From positions 1,364,001 through 1,428,000 of the forward strand of contig NZ_CP046622.1 of NCBI RefSeq assembly GCF_009755665.1: a stretch of DNA of 64,000 nucleotides, given 5' to 3'. The notes under the pieces were generated by a model. It saw only the letters and a program-made list of their open reading frames with translations, made no database searches and was not told the origin of the DNA. Position numbers and translations under genes: made by a program. Source of the stretch: Variovorax paradoxus (lineage in GTDB: Bacteria; Pseudomonadota; Gammaproteobacteria; Burkholderiales; Burkholderiaceae_C). Of this stretch, positions 44,828 through 56,524 are shown in pieces. The stretch's first letter is position 1, and each line of letters opens with the position of its first letter.

Positions 44828-44959
44828 GCTCGGCACTCCAAAGTAGGGTAAATCTGCGCTATTAAGGAAGGGTAAAAGGCCTCATTTTGGCCTTGCCACC
44901 TTAAAATCGTGGGTTAACTGAAGGCTGCACCTTCGTGTGGCCATGGAGTACTTAATTCA

Positions 44960-46174
44960 ATGTTGATTCCTGACTCTGCCGTTTTGAGCGCGGCCCTCCA
45001 GTGGCTCGGTCACGGCTTGTGGGACCTGACATGGTGGCAGATCGTGTTGTACACGCTCGTCACCACGCACATCACGATCGCCGCGGTCACCATCTTCCTG
45101 CACCGTACGCAAACGCACCGGGCAATGGATCTGGGGCCGATCCCCTCGCATTTCTTCCGTTTCTGGCTCTGGCTGGGTACCGGCATGGTCACCAAGGAAT
45201 GGGTCGCCATTCACCGCAAGCACCACGCCAAGTGCGAATCCGAGGAAGATCCGCACAGCCCGCAGGTCAAGGGCATCGACGAAGTGCTCTGGCGCGGCGC
45301 CGAGCTGTATCGCGCCGAGTCGAAGAACAAGGAAACGATGGACCGCTACGGTCACGGCACGCCCGATGACTGGATCGAGCGCAACCTGTACACCCGCTAC
45401 AGCTGGCAAGGCGTGGGCCTCATGCTGGTCATCAACCTGGCGCTCTTCGGCGCGCTGGGCCTGACCGTCTGGGCCGTGCAGATGCTGTGGATTCCCATCA
45501 CCGCCGCCGGCATCATCAACGGCATCGGCCACTACTGGGGCTACCGCAACTTCGAGGCGCCCGACGCCAGCCGCAATGTCTCGCCCTGGGGCTTGATCAT
45601 TGGCGGCGAAGAGCTGCACAACAACCACCACACGTATCCCACGTCGGCCAAGTTTTCGGTCAAGAAGTACGAATTCGACATCGGCTGGGTCTACATCCAG
45701 ATGATGCAGGCGATCGGCTGGGCCAAGGTCAAGAAGGTGCCGCCGAAGATGCAGATGGGCGACATCCAGCCCGTGGCCAACGAAAAGACGCTCGAGGCCG
45801 TCATTGCGAACCGCTACGAAGTCATGGCCGGCTACGCCCGCGAAATGCGCCGCGTGACCAAGGCCGAGCTGATTGCGCTCAAGACCAAGGGCGGAGACAT
45901 CTCGGTGCTCAAGGCGGCCAAGAACTGGCTGCATCGCGACGACGACAAGGTGCCGGCATCGGCCCGCACGCACTTGGTGCAGGCGCGTGCTGCCCACCCG
46001 GTGATCGACAAGATGGTCACGATGCGCGAAGAGCTGCGCCAGCTCTGGCTCAACACTTCGCAATCGCGCGAGCAACTGGCTGCCGACCTGGCCGCCTGGT
46101 GCCATCGCGCAGAAGCCAGCGGCATTGCCGGCCTGCGCGAGTTCTCTACGCGTCTGCGCGCAGCACGGGCCTGA
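44960..46174 (+). CDS. Membrane fatty-acid desaturase (delta-9 acyl type)
   Basis: 404 residues. Four membrane helices and the three His boxes of the di-iron desaturases: HRTQTH at 48-53, HRKHH at 85-89 and HNNHH at 220-224. It introduces a cis double bond into membrane acyl chains using O2 and an electron donor. The 150-residue C-terminal extension (about 255-404), with Lys/Glu-rich helices, is longer than in short stearoyl-CoA desaturases. The 132-bp gap upstream contains TTAAAAT at about 44901, a possible -10 region, without a clear -35. A terminator follows. Confidence 0.92.
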   Translation: MLIPDSAVLSAALQWLGHGLWDLTWWQIVLYTLVTTHITIAAVTIFLHRTQTHRAMDLGPIPSHFFRFWLWLGTGMVTKEWVAIHRKHHAKCESEEDPHSPQVKGIDEVLWRGAELYRAESKNKETMDRYGHGTPDDWIERNLYTRYSWQGVGLMLVINLALFGALGLTVWAVQMLWIPITAAGIINGIGHYWGYRNFEAPDASRNVSPWGLIIGGEELHNNHHTYPTSAKFSVKKYEFDIGWVYIQMMQAIGWAKVKKVPPKMQMGDIQPVANEKTLEAVIANRYEVMAGYAREMRRVTKAELIALKTKGGDISVLKAAKNWLHRDDDKVPASARTHLVQARAAHPVIDKMVTMREELRQLWLNTSQSREQLAADLAAWCHRAEASGIAGLREFSTRLRAARA

Positions 46175-46209
46175 TCGATCAAAAGAGGCGGGGAAACGCG
46201 CTCCTTATA

Positions 46210-46235
46210 AAAGCCGGCTCCGAGCCGGCTTTTTT
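46210..46235 (+). terminator. Rho-independent terminator after the desaturase gene
   Basis: AAGCCGGCTC / C / GAGCCGGCTT followed by T residues: 10-bp stem, 36 bp after the stop. Confidence 0.88.
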
Positions 46236-46278
46236 ACGCCCGGTCTTTGCGCCGAGGGGAGGGGAAGAAGGGGGCAAC

Positions 46279-46314
46279 AAAAAACCCCGCTGGGCAAGCC
46301 CGGCGGGGTTTTTG
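46279..46314. terminator. Bidirectional terminator between the desaturase and rpmG
   Basis: AAAACCCCGC...GCGGGGTTTT stem with an inner GGC/GCC pair, flanked by A and T tracts on both sides, so it works from either strand. It ends the rpmB-rpmG transcript 23 bp after the rpmG stop. Confidence 0.85.
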
Positions 46315-46336
46315 TTTGGGTGGAACCAGTGCTGAA

Positions 46337-46510
46337 TTACTTCAGCTTGATTTCCTTGTATTCGACGTGCTTGCGCGCCTTGGGGTCGAACTTCATGATC
46401 GACATCTTTTCAGGCATCGTCTTCTTGTTCTTGCTGGTCGTGTAGAAGTGGCCGGTACCCGCGGTGGATTCCAGCTTGATCTTTTCGCGTCCGCCTTTGC
46501 TCGTTGCCAT
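46337..46510 (-). CDS. rpmG: 50S ribosomal protein L33
   Basis: 57 residues. [57 protein letters not shown] is a full L33 of the cysteine-free type (no zinc CxxC motifs). The Shine-Dalgarno AAGGAG is 7 bp upstream. It lies 11 bp after rpmB on the same strand, the standard rpmBG unit. It is a component of the large ribosomal subunit near the E site. Confidence 0.97.
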   Translation of the reverse strand: MATSKGGREKIKLESTAGTGHFYTTSKNKKTMPEKMSIMKFDPKARKHVEYKEIKLK

Positions 46511-46521
46511 GATTCAGCTCC

Positions 46522-46755
46522 TTAAGCTTGGCCGCGTGCACGCAGGTCTGCGAGCACGGCGTCGATGCCGTTCTTGTCGATCAGGCGCAACGCGGCGCTC
46601 GAAACACGCAGGCGAACCCAACGGTTTTCAGTTTCGACCCAGAAACGGCGGTATTGCAGGTTCGGCAGGAACCGGCGCTTGGTTTTGTTGTTGGCGTGGG
46701 AAACATTGTTTCCGACCATCGGGCCTTTGCCCGTTACGTCGCATACGCGTGCCAT
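46522..46755 (-). CDS. rpmB: 50S ribosomal protein L28
   Basis: 77 residues beginning [33 protein letters not shown], the L28 signature, with [20 protein letters not shown] later. Zinc-type cysteines are absent except Cys5. First gene of the rpmB-rpmG pair. A consensus -10 hexamer is at 46910-46915. Confidence 0.97.
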   Translation of the reverse strand: MARVCDVTGKGPMVGNNVSHANNKTKRRFLPNLQYRRFWVETENRWVRLRVSSAALRLIDKNGIDAVLADLRARGQA

Positions 46756-46909
46756 GAGGACACTCTTTCTTGAACAGCTGGCACCGGCGCAACCGTGGAG
46801 ATTGCAGGTGTTTTGCAGCTTGACCTCGCCAGAAACGGGTGGCGGTACCCCGGCTTGCCGGAACGCTGATGGCCACCACAAGGGCGGCCTCATTTCGGCA
46901 AAGCCTTGG

Positions 46910-46915
46910 ATTATA
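46910..46915 (-). promoter_or_regulatory. Candidate sigma70 -10 element for rpmB-rpmG
   Basis: TATAAT on the minus strand, a perfect consensus hexamer, 155 bp upstream of the rpmB start. The -35 region would fall in the trxB stop codon region and matches consensus poorly (TAGACC at 19 bp spacing). The rest of the 182-bp gap shows no other clear site. Confidence 0.45.
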
Positions 46916-46937
46916 GCCCTTTTGGCGCAGCCCGGGT

Positions 46938-48078
<1,141 letters not shown>

Positions 48079-48079
48079 A

Positions 48080-48754
48080 ATGTCGATGCTGTCCAATCTT
48101 GAATTGCTGCGGCGCGTTCCGCTCTTTGCTTCGCTGACGTCCTCTCAGTCGTCAAGCATCGCGGATGCGATCGTCAAGAAGCGTCTCAAGCGAGCGGAAA
48201 TCATTGTGGAGCAGGGCAAGAAGTCCGATGCGCTCTACATCATTCTGACCGGGCGGGCGCGCGTCACCAGCGCCGACAGCCGCGGCCGCGAGGTGATTCT
48301 TGCGACGCTGCACCCGGGCGACTACATCGGCGAAATGAGCCTGATCGACGACGAGCCGCATTCGGCCACGGTGCGCACCGAAATCCAGTGCGACGTGCTC
48401 ATGCTTGGCCGCGACGCGTTTGCACGCTGCCTGCCCGAAAACTCCTCCATGGCCTACAACATCATGCGCGGGCTCGTGCAGCGCCTGCGCCATGCCGACC
48501 GCAAGATCGAGTCGCTTGCGCTCATGGATGTGTATGGCCGGGTTGCACGCTCGCTGCTCGAGTTCGCCATTGACGACGGCGCGGGCAACCTCAAGGTGCG
48601 CGACAAGATTTCCCGCCAGGACCTTGCGAAAATGGTCGGCGCCTCGCGTGAGATGGTGAGCCGCGTGATGAAGGATCTGGAGGAGCGCGGATTTGTGCAG
48701 ACGCAGGACGATGGCTCCATGCTCGTCAAGGAACGGCTCCTGTCGCTGACCTGA
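48080..48754 (+). CDS. Crp/Fnr family transcriptional regulator
   Basis: 224 residues. Cyclic-nucleotide-binding-like domain (about 10-125; [50 protein letters not shown]), dimerisation helix, and C-terminal winged [34 protein letters not shown] (about 176-206). There is no N-terminal cysteine cluster as in FNR; the PHSATVRT stretch resembles the CRP cAMP-pocket region, so cAMP or another ligand is possible. It is conserved in front of ftsK in this group. Regulon unknown. Confidence 0.9.
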   Translation: MSMLSNLELLRRVPLFASLTSSQSSSIADAIVKKRLKRAEIIVEQGKKSDALYIILTGRARVTSADSRGREVILATLHPGDYIGEMSLIDDEPHSATVRTEIQCDVLMLGRDAFARCLPENSSMAYNIMRGLVQRLRHADRKIESLALMDVYGRVARSLLEFAIDDGAGNLKVRDKISRQDLAKMVGASREMVSRVMKDLEERGFVQTQDDGSMLVKERLLSLT

Positions 48755-48845
48755 GTCGTCACCTACGCTCCTGGCGGCCACGTGCTTTTGTTGTAGTGTT
48801 CAGGCCTCCAGCCGCCGCTTCCGAGCGCTGGGTGCTGTGTTTCTC

Positions 48846-51248
48846 ATGACCTATTCGCTCAATACGCTTCAATCTTCTTCGGCCGCCGAGGGGCAACCGG
48901 TGCGCGTTCGCGCCATGCGCTTCGCTCACGAAATCACGTTGATCGCGGGATTTGCCGCATTGCTGTTCTGGCTGCTCGCCATGCTGAGCTTCACGCCTTC
49001 GGACGCAGCCTGGTCGACCTCCGGCACCGGAGGGGAAATCAAGAATTGGGCGGGCCGCATCGGCGCATGGCTGGCCGACGGCAGCTATTTCCTGGCGGGC
49101 TATTCCGTCTGGTGGTGCCTGGCCGCAGGGCTTCGGGCCTGGCTGTCTTCTCTGGCCAACTGGCTGCGCGGCGGCGAGGCCGCGCCTGCCGAGCAGCCGG
49201 TGCGCGGCCGCTTCAACCGCAGCCGGCTGGCGTTCTGGTTCGGCCTTGTGTTGCTGCTTTGCGCAAGCACCACGCTCGAGTGGTCGCGCCTGTACCGGCT
49301 CGAATCGTATTTGCCGGGTTCAGGCGGCGGCGCGCTCGGCTACCTGGTCGGGCCCGCCAGCGTGCGCTGGCTCGGCTTTACGGGCTCGGCTCTGGTGGCC
49401 ATTGCCGCCGGCGTGATCGGCTCGGCGCTGGTGTTCCGTTTCTCGTGGAGCCTGATTGCCGAGCGCATCGGCGCACGCGCCTACTCGCTGTTTGAATTGC
49501 GCCGCGAAAAGCGCGAACTGGCGGCCGACATTGCCATGGGCAAGCAGGCCGCCCGCGAACGCGCGGAAGCCGAGGAGCCCGTGTTCTCGCGTGAACCGGG
49601 CGGTGCCGTCGAACCGATGGGGCTCGATGACGACGAAGAGCTGCGCATCGAGCCTCGTCCCAAGCGGCGGGTGCCCTCTCCGCCGGTGCAGATCGAACCT
49701 GCGATGACCGAAGTGCCCAAGAGCGACCGCGTCGTCAAGGAGCGCCAGAAGCCGCTCTTCAAGGAACTGCCCGACAGCAAGCTGCCGCAGGTCGACCTGC
49801 TCGACGCTGCGCAGGCGCGCCAGGAAACGGTGTCTCCTGACACGCTGGAGATGACCTCGCGCATGATCGAGAAGAAGCTCAAGGACTTCGGTGTCGAGGT
49901 GCGGGTGGTGCTGGCCTCTCCGGGGCCCGTGATCACGCGCTACGAAATCGAGCCTGCCACCGGCGTCAAGGGCTCGCAGATCGTCGGCCTTGCCAAGGAC
50001 CTTGCGCGCTCGCTCTCGCTGGTGTCTATCCGCGTGGTCGAAACCATTCCGGGCAAGAACTACATGGCGCTCGAGCTGCCGAACGCCAAGCGCCAGTCGA
50101 TCAAGCTCAGCGAAATCCTCGGCTCGCAGGTCTACAACGAAGGCAAGTCCTTCCTGACCATGGGCCTGGGCAAGGACATCATCGGCAACCCGGTGGTGGC
50201 CGACCTTGCAAAGATGCCCCACGTGCTGGTGGCCGGTACCACCGGTTCGGGCAAGTCGGTGGGTATCAACGCCATGATCCTGTCGCTGCTCTACAAGGCC
50301 GAGGCGCGCGACGTGCGCCTGCTCATGATCGACCCGAAGATGCTCGAAATGTCGGTTTACGAAGGCATTCCGCACCTGCTGGCCCCCGTGGTCACCGACA
50401 TGCGCCAGGCCGCGCACGGCCTGAACTGGTGCGTGGCCGAAATGGAGCGCCGCTACAAGCTCATGAGCAAACTGGGTGTGCGCAACCTGGCCGGCTACAA
50501 CGCCAAGATCGACGAAGCCAAGGCGCGCGAAGAGTTCATCTACAACCCGTTCAGCCTCACGCCCGACGATCCCGAGCCGCTCAAGCGCGAGCCGCACATC
50601 GTCGTCGTGATCGACGAATTGGCCGACCTGATGATGGTGGTCGGCAAGAAGATCGAAGAGCTCATTGCCCGTCTCGCGCAAAAGGCGCGCGCCGCCGGCA
50701 TCCACCTCATTCTTGCCACGCAGCGGCCCAGCGTCGATGTGATCACCGGCCTTATCAAGGCGAACATTCCGACCCGCATCGCGTTCCAGGTGTCGAGCAA
50801 GATCGACAGCCGCACCATCCTCGACCAGATGGGCGCCGAAGCGCTGCTCGGCATGGGCGACATGCTCTACATGCCCAGCGGCACCGGCTTGCCGATTCGC
50901 GTGCATGGCGCGTTCGTGAGCGACGAAGAAGTGCACCGCGTGGTGGCATACCTCAAGAGCCAGGGCGAGCCCGACTACATCGAAGGCGTGCTCGAAGGCG
51001 GCACGGTCGATGGCGACGGCGACATGCTGGGCGAGGGCGGCGACGCCGAGAAAGACCCGATGTACGACCAGGCCGTGGAGGTGGTGCTCAAGAATCGCAA
51101 GGCCAGCATTTCGCTGGTGCAGCGACACCTCAAGATCGGCTACAACCGCGCGGCGCGGCTGGTCGAAGACATGGAAAAGGCGGGCCTGGTCAGCGCCATG
51201 AGCGGCAGCGGGCAACGCGAAATCCTGGTGCCCGCACGCGCGGAATAA
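48846..51248 (+). CDS. ftsK: DNA translocase FtsK
   Basis: 800 residues. Four N-terminal membrane helices (about 28-225) anchor it at the division septum, a charged linker (about 225-330) follows, then the motor: [24 protein letters not shown] with Walker A at 464-471, Walker [16 protein letters not shown], and the gamma winged-helix domain at the C-terminus ([42 protein letters not shown]). It pumps chromosome ends to dif for XerCD recombination. ATG at 48846; a GTG three codons earlier is possible. lolA and rarA follow. Confidence 0.96.
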   Translation: MTYSLNTLQSSSAAEGQPVRVRAMRFAHEITLIAGFAALLFWLLAMLSFTPSDAAWSTSGTGGEIKNWAGRIGAWLADGSYFLAGYSVWWCLAAGLRAWLSSLANWLRGGEAAPAEQPVRGRFNRSRLAFWFGLVLLLCASTTLEWSRLYRLESYLPGSGGGALGYLVGPASVRWLGFTGSALVAIAAGVIGSALVFRFSWSLIAERIGARAYSLFELRREKRELAADIAMGKQAARERAEAEEPVFSREPGGAVEPMGLDDDEELRIEPRPKRRVPSPPVQIEPAMTEVPKSDRVVKERQKPLFKELPDSKLPQVDLLDAAQARQETVSPDTLEMTSRMIEKKLKDFGVEVRVVLASPGPVITRYEIEPATGVKGSQIVGLAKDLARSLSLVSIRVVETIPGKNYMALELPNAKRQSIKLSEILGSQVYNEGKSFLTMGLGKDIIGNPVVADLAKMPHVLVAGTTGSGKSVGINAMILSLLYKAEARDVRLLMIDPKMLEMSVYEGIPHLLAPVVTDMRQAAHGLNWCVAEMERRYKLMSKLGVRNLAGYNAKIDEAKAREEFIYNPFSLTPDDPEPLKREPHIVVVIDELADLMMVVGKKIEELIARLAQKARAAGIHLILATQRPSVDVITGLIKANIPTRIAFQVSSKIDSRTILDQMGAEALLGMGDMLYMPSGTGLPIRVHGAFVSDEEVHRVVAYLKSQGEPDYIEGVLEGGTVDGDGDMLGEGGDAEKDPMYDQAVEVVLKNRKASISLVQRHLKIGYNRAARLVEDMEKAGLVSAMSGSGQREILVPARAE

Positions 51249-51402
51249 CCGGCAAAACACCTGCGAGCCCAGGCGTCACGCGCCGACAGGCACGTTGCAA
51301 AAGCTGCAATAACGTTGCAAAACTTCATCAAACCCCGCACATGCCGCAATGCGTGGCGGCGTAAGGTCGCGTCAACGCCACTGCTTTTCCGAGGAATCCA
51401 AA

Positions 51403-52035
51403 TTGAAATTTCGTCATTGGCTGTTGATCGGCCTTCTCTCATCCGCCAACGCCTGGGCCGGAGGCATGGAGAGCCTTGAAGCCTTCGTGAAGACGGTCAA
51501 GTCGGGCCGCGCCGAGTTCACCCAGACCGTTACCGCGCCGCCGCGCGAAGGGCAGCCGGGCCGCGTCAAGACATCGAACGGCACTTTCGAATTCCAGCGC
51601 CCCGGTAAATTCAAATTCGACTATCAGAAGCCGTTCGCCCAGGTCATCGTGGCCGACGGCAAGACGCTCTGGCTGTACGACGCCGACCTGAACCAGGTGA
51701 CGCAGCGTGCGCAGTCGCAGGCGCTGGGCTCCACGCCAGCCGCTTTGATTGCCGCGGCACCCGACGTGCGCGCGCTGCAGGCCGATTTCACGCTTGAGGC
51801 CGCGCCCGAGCGCGATGGCCTGCAGTGGGTGAAGGCGACGCCCAAGAACAAGGACGGCCAGTTGCAGAATGTGCTGGTGGGTTTCCAGGGCGACTCCCTG
51901 GCGTCGCTCGAAATTCTCGACAGCTTTGGGCAGCGCTCGGTGCTCAAATTCAGCAAGGTCGAAGTGAACCCGGCGCTCAACGCCAATGTGTTCGAATTCA
52001 AGGCGCCGGCCGGTGCCGACGTCATCAAGCAATAG
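51403..52035 (+). CDS. lolA: Outer-membrane lipoprotein carrier protein LolA
   Basis: 210 residues. Signal peptide MKFRHWLLIGLLSSANAWA; mature LolA fold with FTQTVTAPPREGQPGRVKTSNGTFEFQRPGKFKFDYQKPFAQVIVADGKTLWLYDADLNQVTQR, the typical beta-barrel half. It shuttles lipoproteins through the periplasm from LolCDE to the outer membrane. The start codon is TTG at 51403 with GAGGAA 7 bp upstream; no ATG gives a signal peptide. It stands between ftsK and rarA, as in many proteobacteria. Confidence 0.95.
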   Translation: MKFRHWLLIGLLSSANAWAGGMESLEAFVKTVKSGRAEFTQTVTAPPREGQPGRVKTSNGTFEFQRPGKFKFDYQKPFAQVIVADGKTLWLYDADLNQVTQRAQSQALGSTPAALIAAAPDVRALQADFTLEAAPERDGLQWVKATPKNKDGQLQNVLVGFQGDSLASLEILDSFGQRSVLKFSKVEVNPALNANVFEFKAPAGADVIKQ

Positions 52036-52057
52036 CAGATCAGACAGACAGGCAGGT

Positions 52058-53350
52058 TTGGCCACCAGTTCGCATCAACCCCTTGCCGAGCGCCTGCGTC
52101 CGAAGACGCTGGGCGAGGTGATCGGCCAGCAGCATCTGCTGGGGCCGGGCATGCCGCTGCGCATTGCGTTCGAATCGGGCCAGCCGCATTCCTGCATTCT
52201 CTGGGGGCCGCCCGGCACCGGCAAGACGACCATTGCGCGCCTCATGGCCGACGCCTTCGATGCGCAGTTCCTGAGCATCAGCGCCGTGCTCGGCGGCGTG
52301 AAAGACATCCGCGAGGCAGTCGAGCGCGCCACCGCGGCGCGCGACGGCCTTGAGCAGCAACGGACCATCGTCTTCGTCGACGAGGTGCACCGGTTCAACA
52401 AGAGCCAGCAGGACGCGTTCCTGCCGCATGTGGAGTCGGGGCTTTTCACCTTCATCGGCGCCACCACCGAAAACCCGTCGTTCGAGGTCAACTCGGCCCT
52501 GCTTTCGCGGGCGGCGGTGTATGTGCTGCAACCGCTCACGGAGGCCGATCTCAAGCAGATCGTGGCCAAGGCGCAGGCCATTCAGGCCGTGCCCGCCATC
52601 GAAGGCGCGGCCGTCGATCGGCTCGTCGCCTATGCCGACGGCGATGCGCGGCGCCTGCTCAACACGCTCGAAACGCTGGCCGTGGCGGCCAAGGCCGAGA
52701 AGCTCGACAACATCACCGACGAATGGCTGCTGCGCGTGCGCGGCGAGCGCATGCGGCGCTACGACAAGGGCGGCGAGCAGTTCTACGACACCATCAGCGC
52801 GCTGCACAAATCGGTACGCGGCAGCGACCCCGACGCCTCGCTCTACTGGTTCGTGCGCATGCTCGACGGCGGCGCCGACCCGCGCTACATGGCGCGGCGG
52901 CTGGTGCGCATGGCCAGCGAAGACATCGGGCTGGCCGATCCGCGCGCACTGCGGCTGGCGCTCGACGCGGCCGAGGTCTACGAGCGGCTCGGCACGCCGG
53001 AGGGCGAGCTGGCGCTGGCCGAGTGCGTGATCTACCTGGCCATGGCGCCCAAGTCCAACGCCGTGTACACCGCCTACAACGCCGTGCGCGCGCTCATCAA
53101 GAAGGACAGCACGCGCCCGGTGCCCATGCACCTGCGCAACGCCCCCACCAAGCTCATGAAGGAGCTCGACTACGGCAAGGGCTATCGCTACGCGCACGAC
53201 GAGGAGGGCGGTTTTGCCGCCGGCGAGCGCTACCTGCCCGAAGGCCTAGAGGGCCAGGTTTTCTACCAGCCTGTGGAACGCGGCCTCGAGATCCGCATAG
53301 CAGAAAAATTGCGCGAACTTCGCCGCCTCAACAGCCAGCACGACGAGTAA
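52058..53350 (+). CDS. rarA: Replication-associated recombination protein RarA (MgsA)
   Basis: 430 residues. AAA+ ATPase: LAERLRPKTLGEVIGQQHLLGPG, Walker A WGPPGTGKTTIARLMA, Walker B IVFVDEVHRFNKSQQDAFLPHVESG, sensor 1 GATTENPSFEVNSALLSR; then the RarA tetramerisation region (DPDASLYWFVRMLDGGADPRYMARRLVRMASEDIGLADPRAL). It acts at stalled forks. The likely start is TTG at 52058 (LATSSHQPLAERLRP), 22 bp after lolA; there is no nearby ATG in frame. lolA and rarA form one unit. Confidence 0.95.
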   Translation: MATSSHQPLAERLRPKTLGEVIGQQHLLGPGMPLRIAFESGQPHSCILWGPPGTGKTTIARLMADAFDAQFLSISAVLGGVKDIREAVERATAARDGLEQQRTIVFVDEVHRFNKSQQDAFLPHVESGLFTFIGATTENPSFEVNSALLSRAAVYVLQPLTEADLKQIVAKAQAIQAVPAIEGAAVDRLVAYADGDARRLLNTLETLAVAAKAEKLDNITDEWLLRVRGERMRRYDKGGEQFYDTISALHKSVRGSDPDASLYWFVRMLDGGADPRYMARRLVRMASEDIGLADPRALRLALDAAEVYERLGTPEGELALAECVIYLAMAPKSNAVYTAYNAVRALIKKDSTRPVPMHLRNAPTKLMKELDYGKGYRYAHDEEGGFAAGERYLPEGLEGQVFYQPVERGLEIRIAEKLRELRRLNSQHDE

Positions 53351-53480
53351 CCTGCCGCATGCACGCTGGCGTGCGTGCGATGCATGGCTTCACTTACATA
53401 TAGCATGACTTGAGCGGGTAAACCCCGGTGAGCGCGCACCAAATCGGCGCTGGCGCGTGCTTACAATCCCGCCCACAAAT

Positions 53481-53510
53481 CAGCCAGCGACACATGTTGG
53501 CTGGTTTTTT
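53481..53510 (+). terminator. Rho-independent terminator between rarA and livH
   Basis: CAGCCA...TGGCTG stem with an inner ACA/TGT pair, followed by GTTTTTT. It lies 131 bp after the rarA stop and 80 bp before livH, so it could end the ftsK-lolA-rarA transcript or attenuate a liv leader. The rest of the 240-bp gap has TACAAT at 53462 as a possible -10 and small inverted repeats (GGTGCC...GGCACC, about 53536-53561) in the liv leader. Confidence 0.7.
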
Positions 53511-53590
53511 GCTTATCAAGCCAAGGTGCCAAACCGGTGCCACGGTGGGTGAATGGCACCCTGCAACGGTGCAATAAATAGGAACGCGTT

Positions 53591-54520
53591 ATGGAAATAT
53601 TGCTGCAGCAGATCATCAACGGTCTGGTCCTCGGCAGCATGTATGCCTTGATAGCCTTGGGCTACACAATGGTGTACGGCATCATCAATCTGATCAACTT
53701 TGCGCACGGCGAAGTGCTGATGGTGGGGGCGCTTACGAGCTGGACCATCATCGGGCTCATGCAGGAATCGATGCCCGGCACGCCCGGCTGGTTGATCCTC
53801 ATCATCTCGCTGGTCATTGCCTGCGTGGTGGCCGCCACGCTCAACTTCGTGATCGAAAAGGTTGCCTACCGGCCCCTTCGCAACAGCCCCAAGCTCGCGC
53901 CTCTCATCACTGCCATCGGCATGTCGATCCTGCTGCAGACGCTGGCAATGATCATCTGGAAGCCCACCAACAAGGCGTATCCCAACCTGCTTTCGACCAC
54001 GCCCATCGAGGTGGGCGGCGCGGTGATCTCGCCCACGCAGGTCATGATCCTGAGCGTCACGGCGTTCTCGCTCGTGGTGCTGATGTGGCTGGTCAACTAC
54101 ACCAAGCTCGGCCGCGCCATGCGCGCCACCGCCGAGAACCCGCGCGTCGCGGCGCTCATGGGCATCCGCCCCGACATGGTCATTTCGGCCACGTTCATCA
54201 TCGGCGCCGTGCTCGCGGCCATTGCCGGCGTCATGTACGCCTCCAACTACGGCATTGCGCAGCACGCCATGGGCTTCCTGCCCGGCCTCAAGGCCTTTAC
54301 CGCGGCGGTGTTCGGCGGCATCGGCAACCTGGCCGGCGCGGTGGTCGGCGGCATCCTGCTCGGGTTGATCGAAGCCATCGGCTCCGGCTACATCGGTGCG
54401 ATCACCGGCGGCGTGCTCGGCAGCAACTACAGCGACATCTTCGCTTTCATCGTGTTGATCGTCATGCTCACGCTGCGGCCCTCGGGCCTGCTCGGCGAGC
54501 GCGTGGCGGATCGGGCCTGA
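53591..54520 (+). CDS. livH: Branched-chain amino acid ABC permease LivH
   Basis: 309 residues, about eight membrane helices. LivH sequences: LLQQIINGLVLGSMYALIALGYTMVYGIINLINFAHGEVLMVGA at the start, and GRAMRATAENPRVAALMGIRPDMVISATFIIGAVLAAIAGVMYA, the ATPase-contact region. It forms the permease with LivM for high-affinity import of leucine, isoleucine and valine or related compounds. First of four closely spaced genes. No liv receptor gene is present within the window. Confidence 0.95.
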   Translation: MEILLQQIINGLVLGSMYALIALGYTMVYGIINLINFAHGEVLMVGALTSWTIIGLMQESMPGTPGWLILIISLVIACVVAATLNFVIEKVAYRPLRNSPKLAPLITAIGMSILLQTLAMIIWKPTNKAYPNLLSTTPIEVGGAVISPTQVMILSVTAFSLVVLMWLVNYTKLGRAMRATAENPRVAALMGIRPDMVISATFIIGAVLAAIAGVMYASNYGIAQHAMGFLPGLKAFTAAVFGGIGNLAGAVVGGILLGLIEAIGSGYIGAITGGVLGSNYSDIFAFIVLIVMLTLRPSGLLGERVADRA

Positions 54521-54533
54521 GGAGCAGCACACC

Positions 54534-55730
54534 ATGAAGAACAGCAAGAACCTCGCTCTCTACATCCTCGGCGTCGTCGCGGTGCTCGCACTGCCGATCT
54601 TCCTGCAAAGCCAGGGGAATGCCTGGGTGCGCATCGCCGACATCGCGTTGCTCTATGTGATGCTGGCGCTTGGCCTGAACATCGTCGTCGGCTACGCCGG
54701 CCTGCTCGATCTGGGCTACGTCGCCTTCTTTGCCGTGGGCGCGTACCTCTTCGCGCTCATGGGCTCGTCGCACCTTTCAGACACCTTTCCGTGGTTCAAG
54801 GCCATGTTCCCGAACGGGCTGCACACCTCGCTGCTCATCGTGATACCGCTGGCATTGGTGGTGGCGGGGGTGCTCGGCGTGATGCTCGGTGCGCCCACGC
54901 TCAAGCTGCGCGGCGACTACCTGGCCATCGTGACGCTCGGCTTCGGCGAAATCATCCGGGTGTTCCTGAACAACCTCGACCAGCCGATCAACATCACCAA
55001 CGGACCCAAGGGCATCACCGCCATCGACTCCATCAAATTCTGGGGGCTCGACCTCGGCAAGGCATGGAAGTTCGACGGCTTCACGATCTCGTCGGTCACG
55101 CTCTACTACTACCTGTTCCTTGCGCTGGTGATCGCCACGATCATCATTTCGCACCGCCTGCAGATCTCCCGCATCGGCCGCGCCTGGATGGCCATCCGCG
55201 AAGACGAAATCGCCGCAAAGGCAATGGGCATCAACACCCGCAACATGAAGCTGCTGGCCTTCGGCATGGGCGCCAGCTTCGGCGGCGTTTCGGGTGCCAT
55301 GTTCGCGGCCTTTCAGGGCTTCGTGTCGCCCGAATCGTTCAGCCTCATGGAGTCGGTGATGATCGTCGCCATGGTGGTGCTGGGCGGCATCGGCCACCTG
55401 CCGGGCGTGATTCTCGGCGCCGTGCTGCTGGCTGCCTTGCCCGAAGTGCTGCGCTATGTGGCCGGCCCGCTGCAGGCCATGACTGACGGCCGCCTCGACG
55501 CGTCCATCCTGCGCCAGCTCTTCATTGCGCTGGCCATGATCGTCATCATGCTGATGCGTCCGCGCGGCCTCTGGCCTTCGCCTGAGCATGGCAAGACCTT
55601 GCAGCGCAAGGGCGTGGCCCCGGACGCCCCCGTGGCCCCGGGCTCGCTCCAGACCCATGCGCCCGGCATCGAGACACCCGCCGACGAGCTGCCGGGTGCG
55701 GCTTCGCGTCCCATGTCGATCAATCCGTGA
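54534..55730 (+). CDS. livM: Branched-chain amino acid ABC permease LivM
   Basis: 398 residues. MLALGLNIVVGYAGLLDLGYVAFFAVGAYLFAL and TLKLRGDYLAIVTLGFGEIIRVFLNN are LivM hallmarks; GRAWMAIREDEIAAKAMGINTRNMKLLAFGMGASFGGVSGAMFA is the cytoplasmic coupling region. The C-terminal 45 residues (Pro/Ala-rich: APDAPVAPGSLQTHAPGIETPADELPG) are an added tail. It is 13 bp after livH and 19 bp before livG. Confidence 0.95.
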   Translation: MKNSKNLALYILGVVAVLALPIFLQSQGNAWVRIADIALLYVMLALGLNIVVGYAGLLDLGYVAFFAVGAYLFALMGSSHLSDTFPWFKAMFPNGLHTSLLIVIPLALVVAGVLGVMLGAPTLKLRGDYLAIVTLGFGEIIRVFLNNLDQPINITNGPKGITAIDSIKFWGLDLGKAWKFDGFTISSVTLYYYLFLALVIATIIISHRLQISRIGRAWMAIREDEIAAKAMGINTRNMKLLAFGMGASFGGVSGAMFAAFQGFVSPESFSLMESVMIVAMVVLGGIGHLPGVILGAVLLAALPEVLRYVAGPLQAMTDGRLDASILRQLFIALAMIVIMLMRPRGLWPSPEHGKTLQRKGVAPDAPVAPGSLQTHAPGIETPADELPGAASRPMSINP

Positions 55731-55749
55731 GCCAAAGGAAGCAATCAAC

Positions 55750-56523
<774 letters not shown>

Positions 56524-56524
56524 A

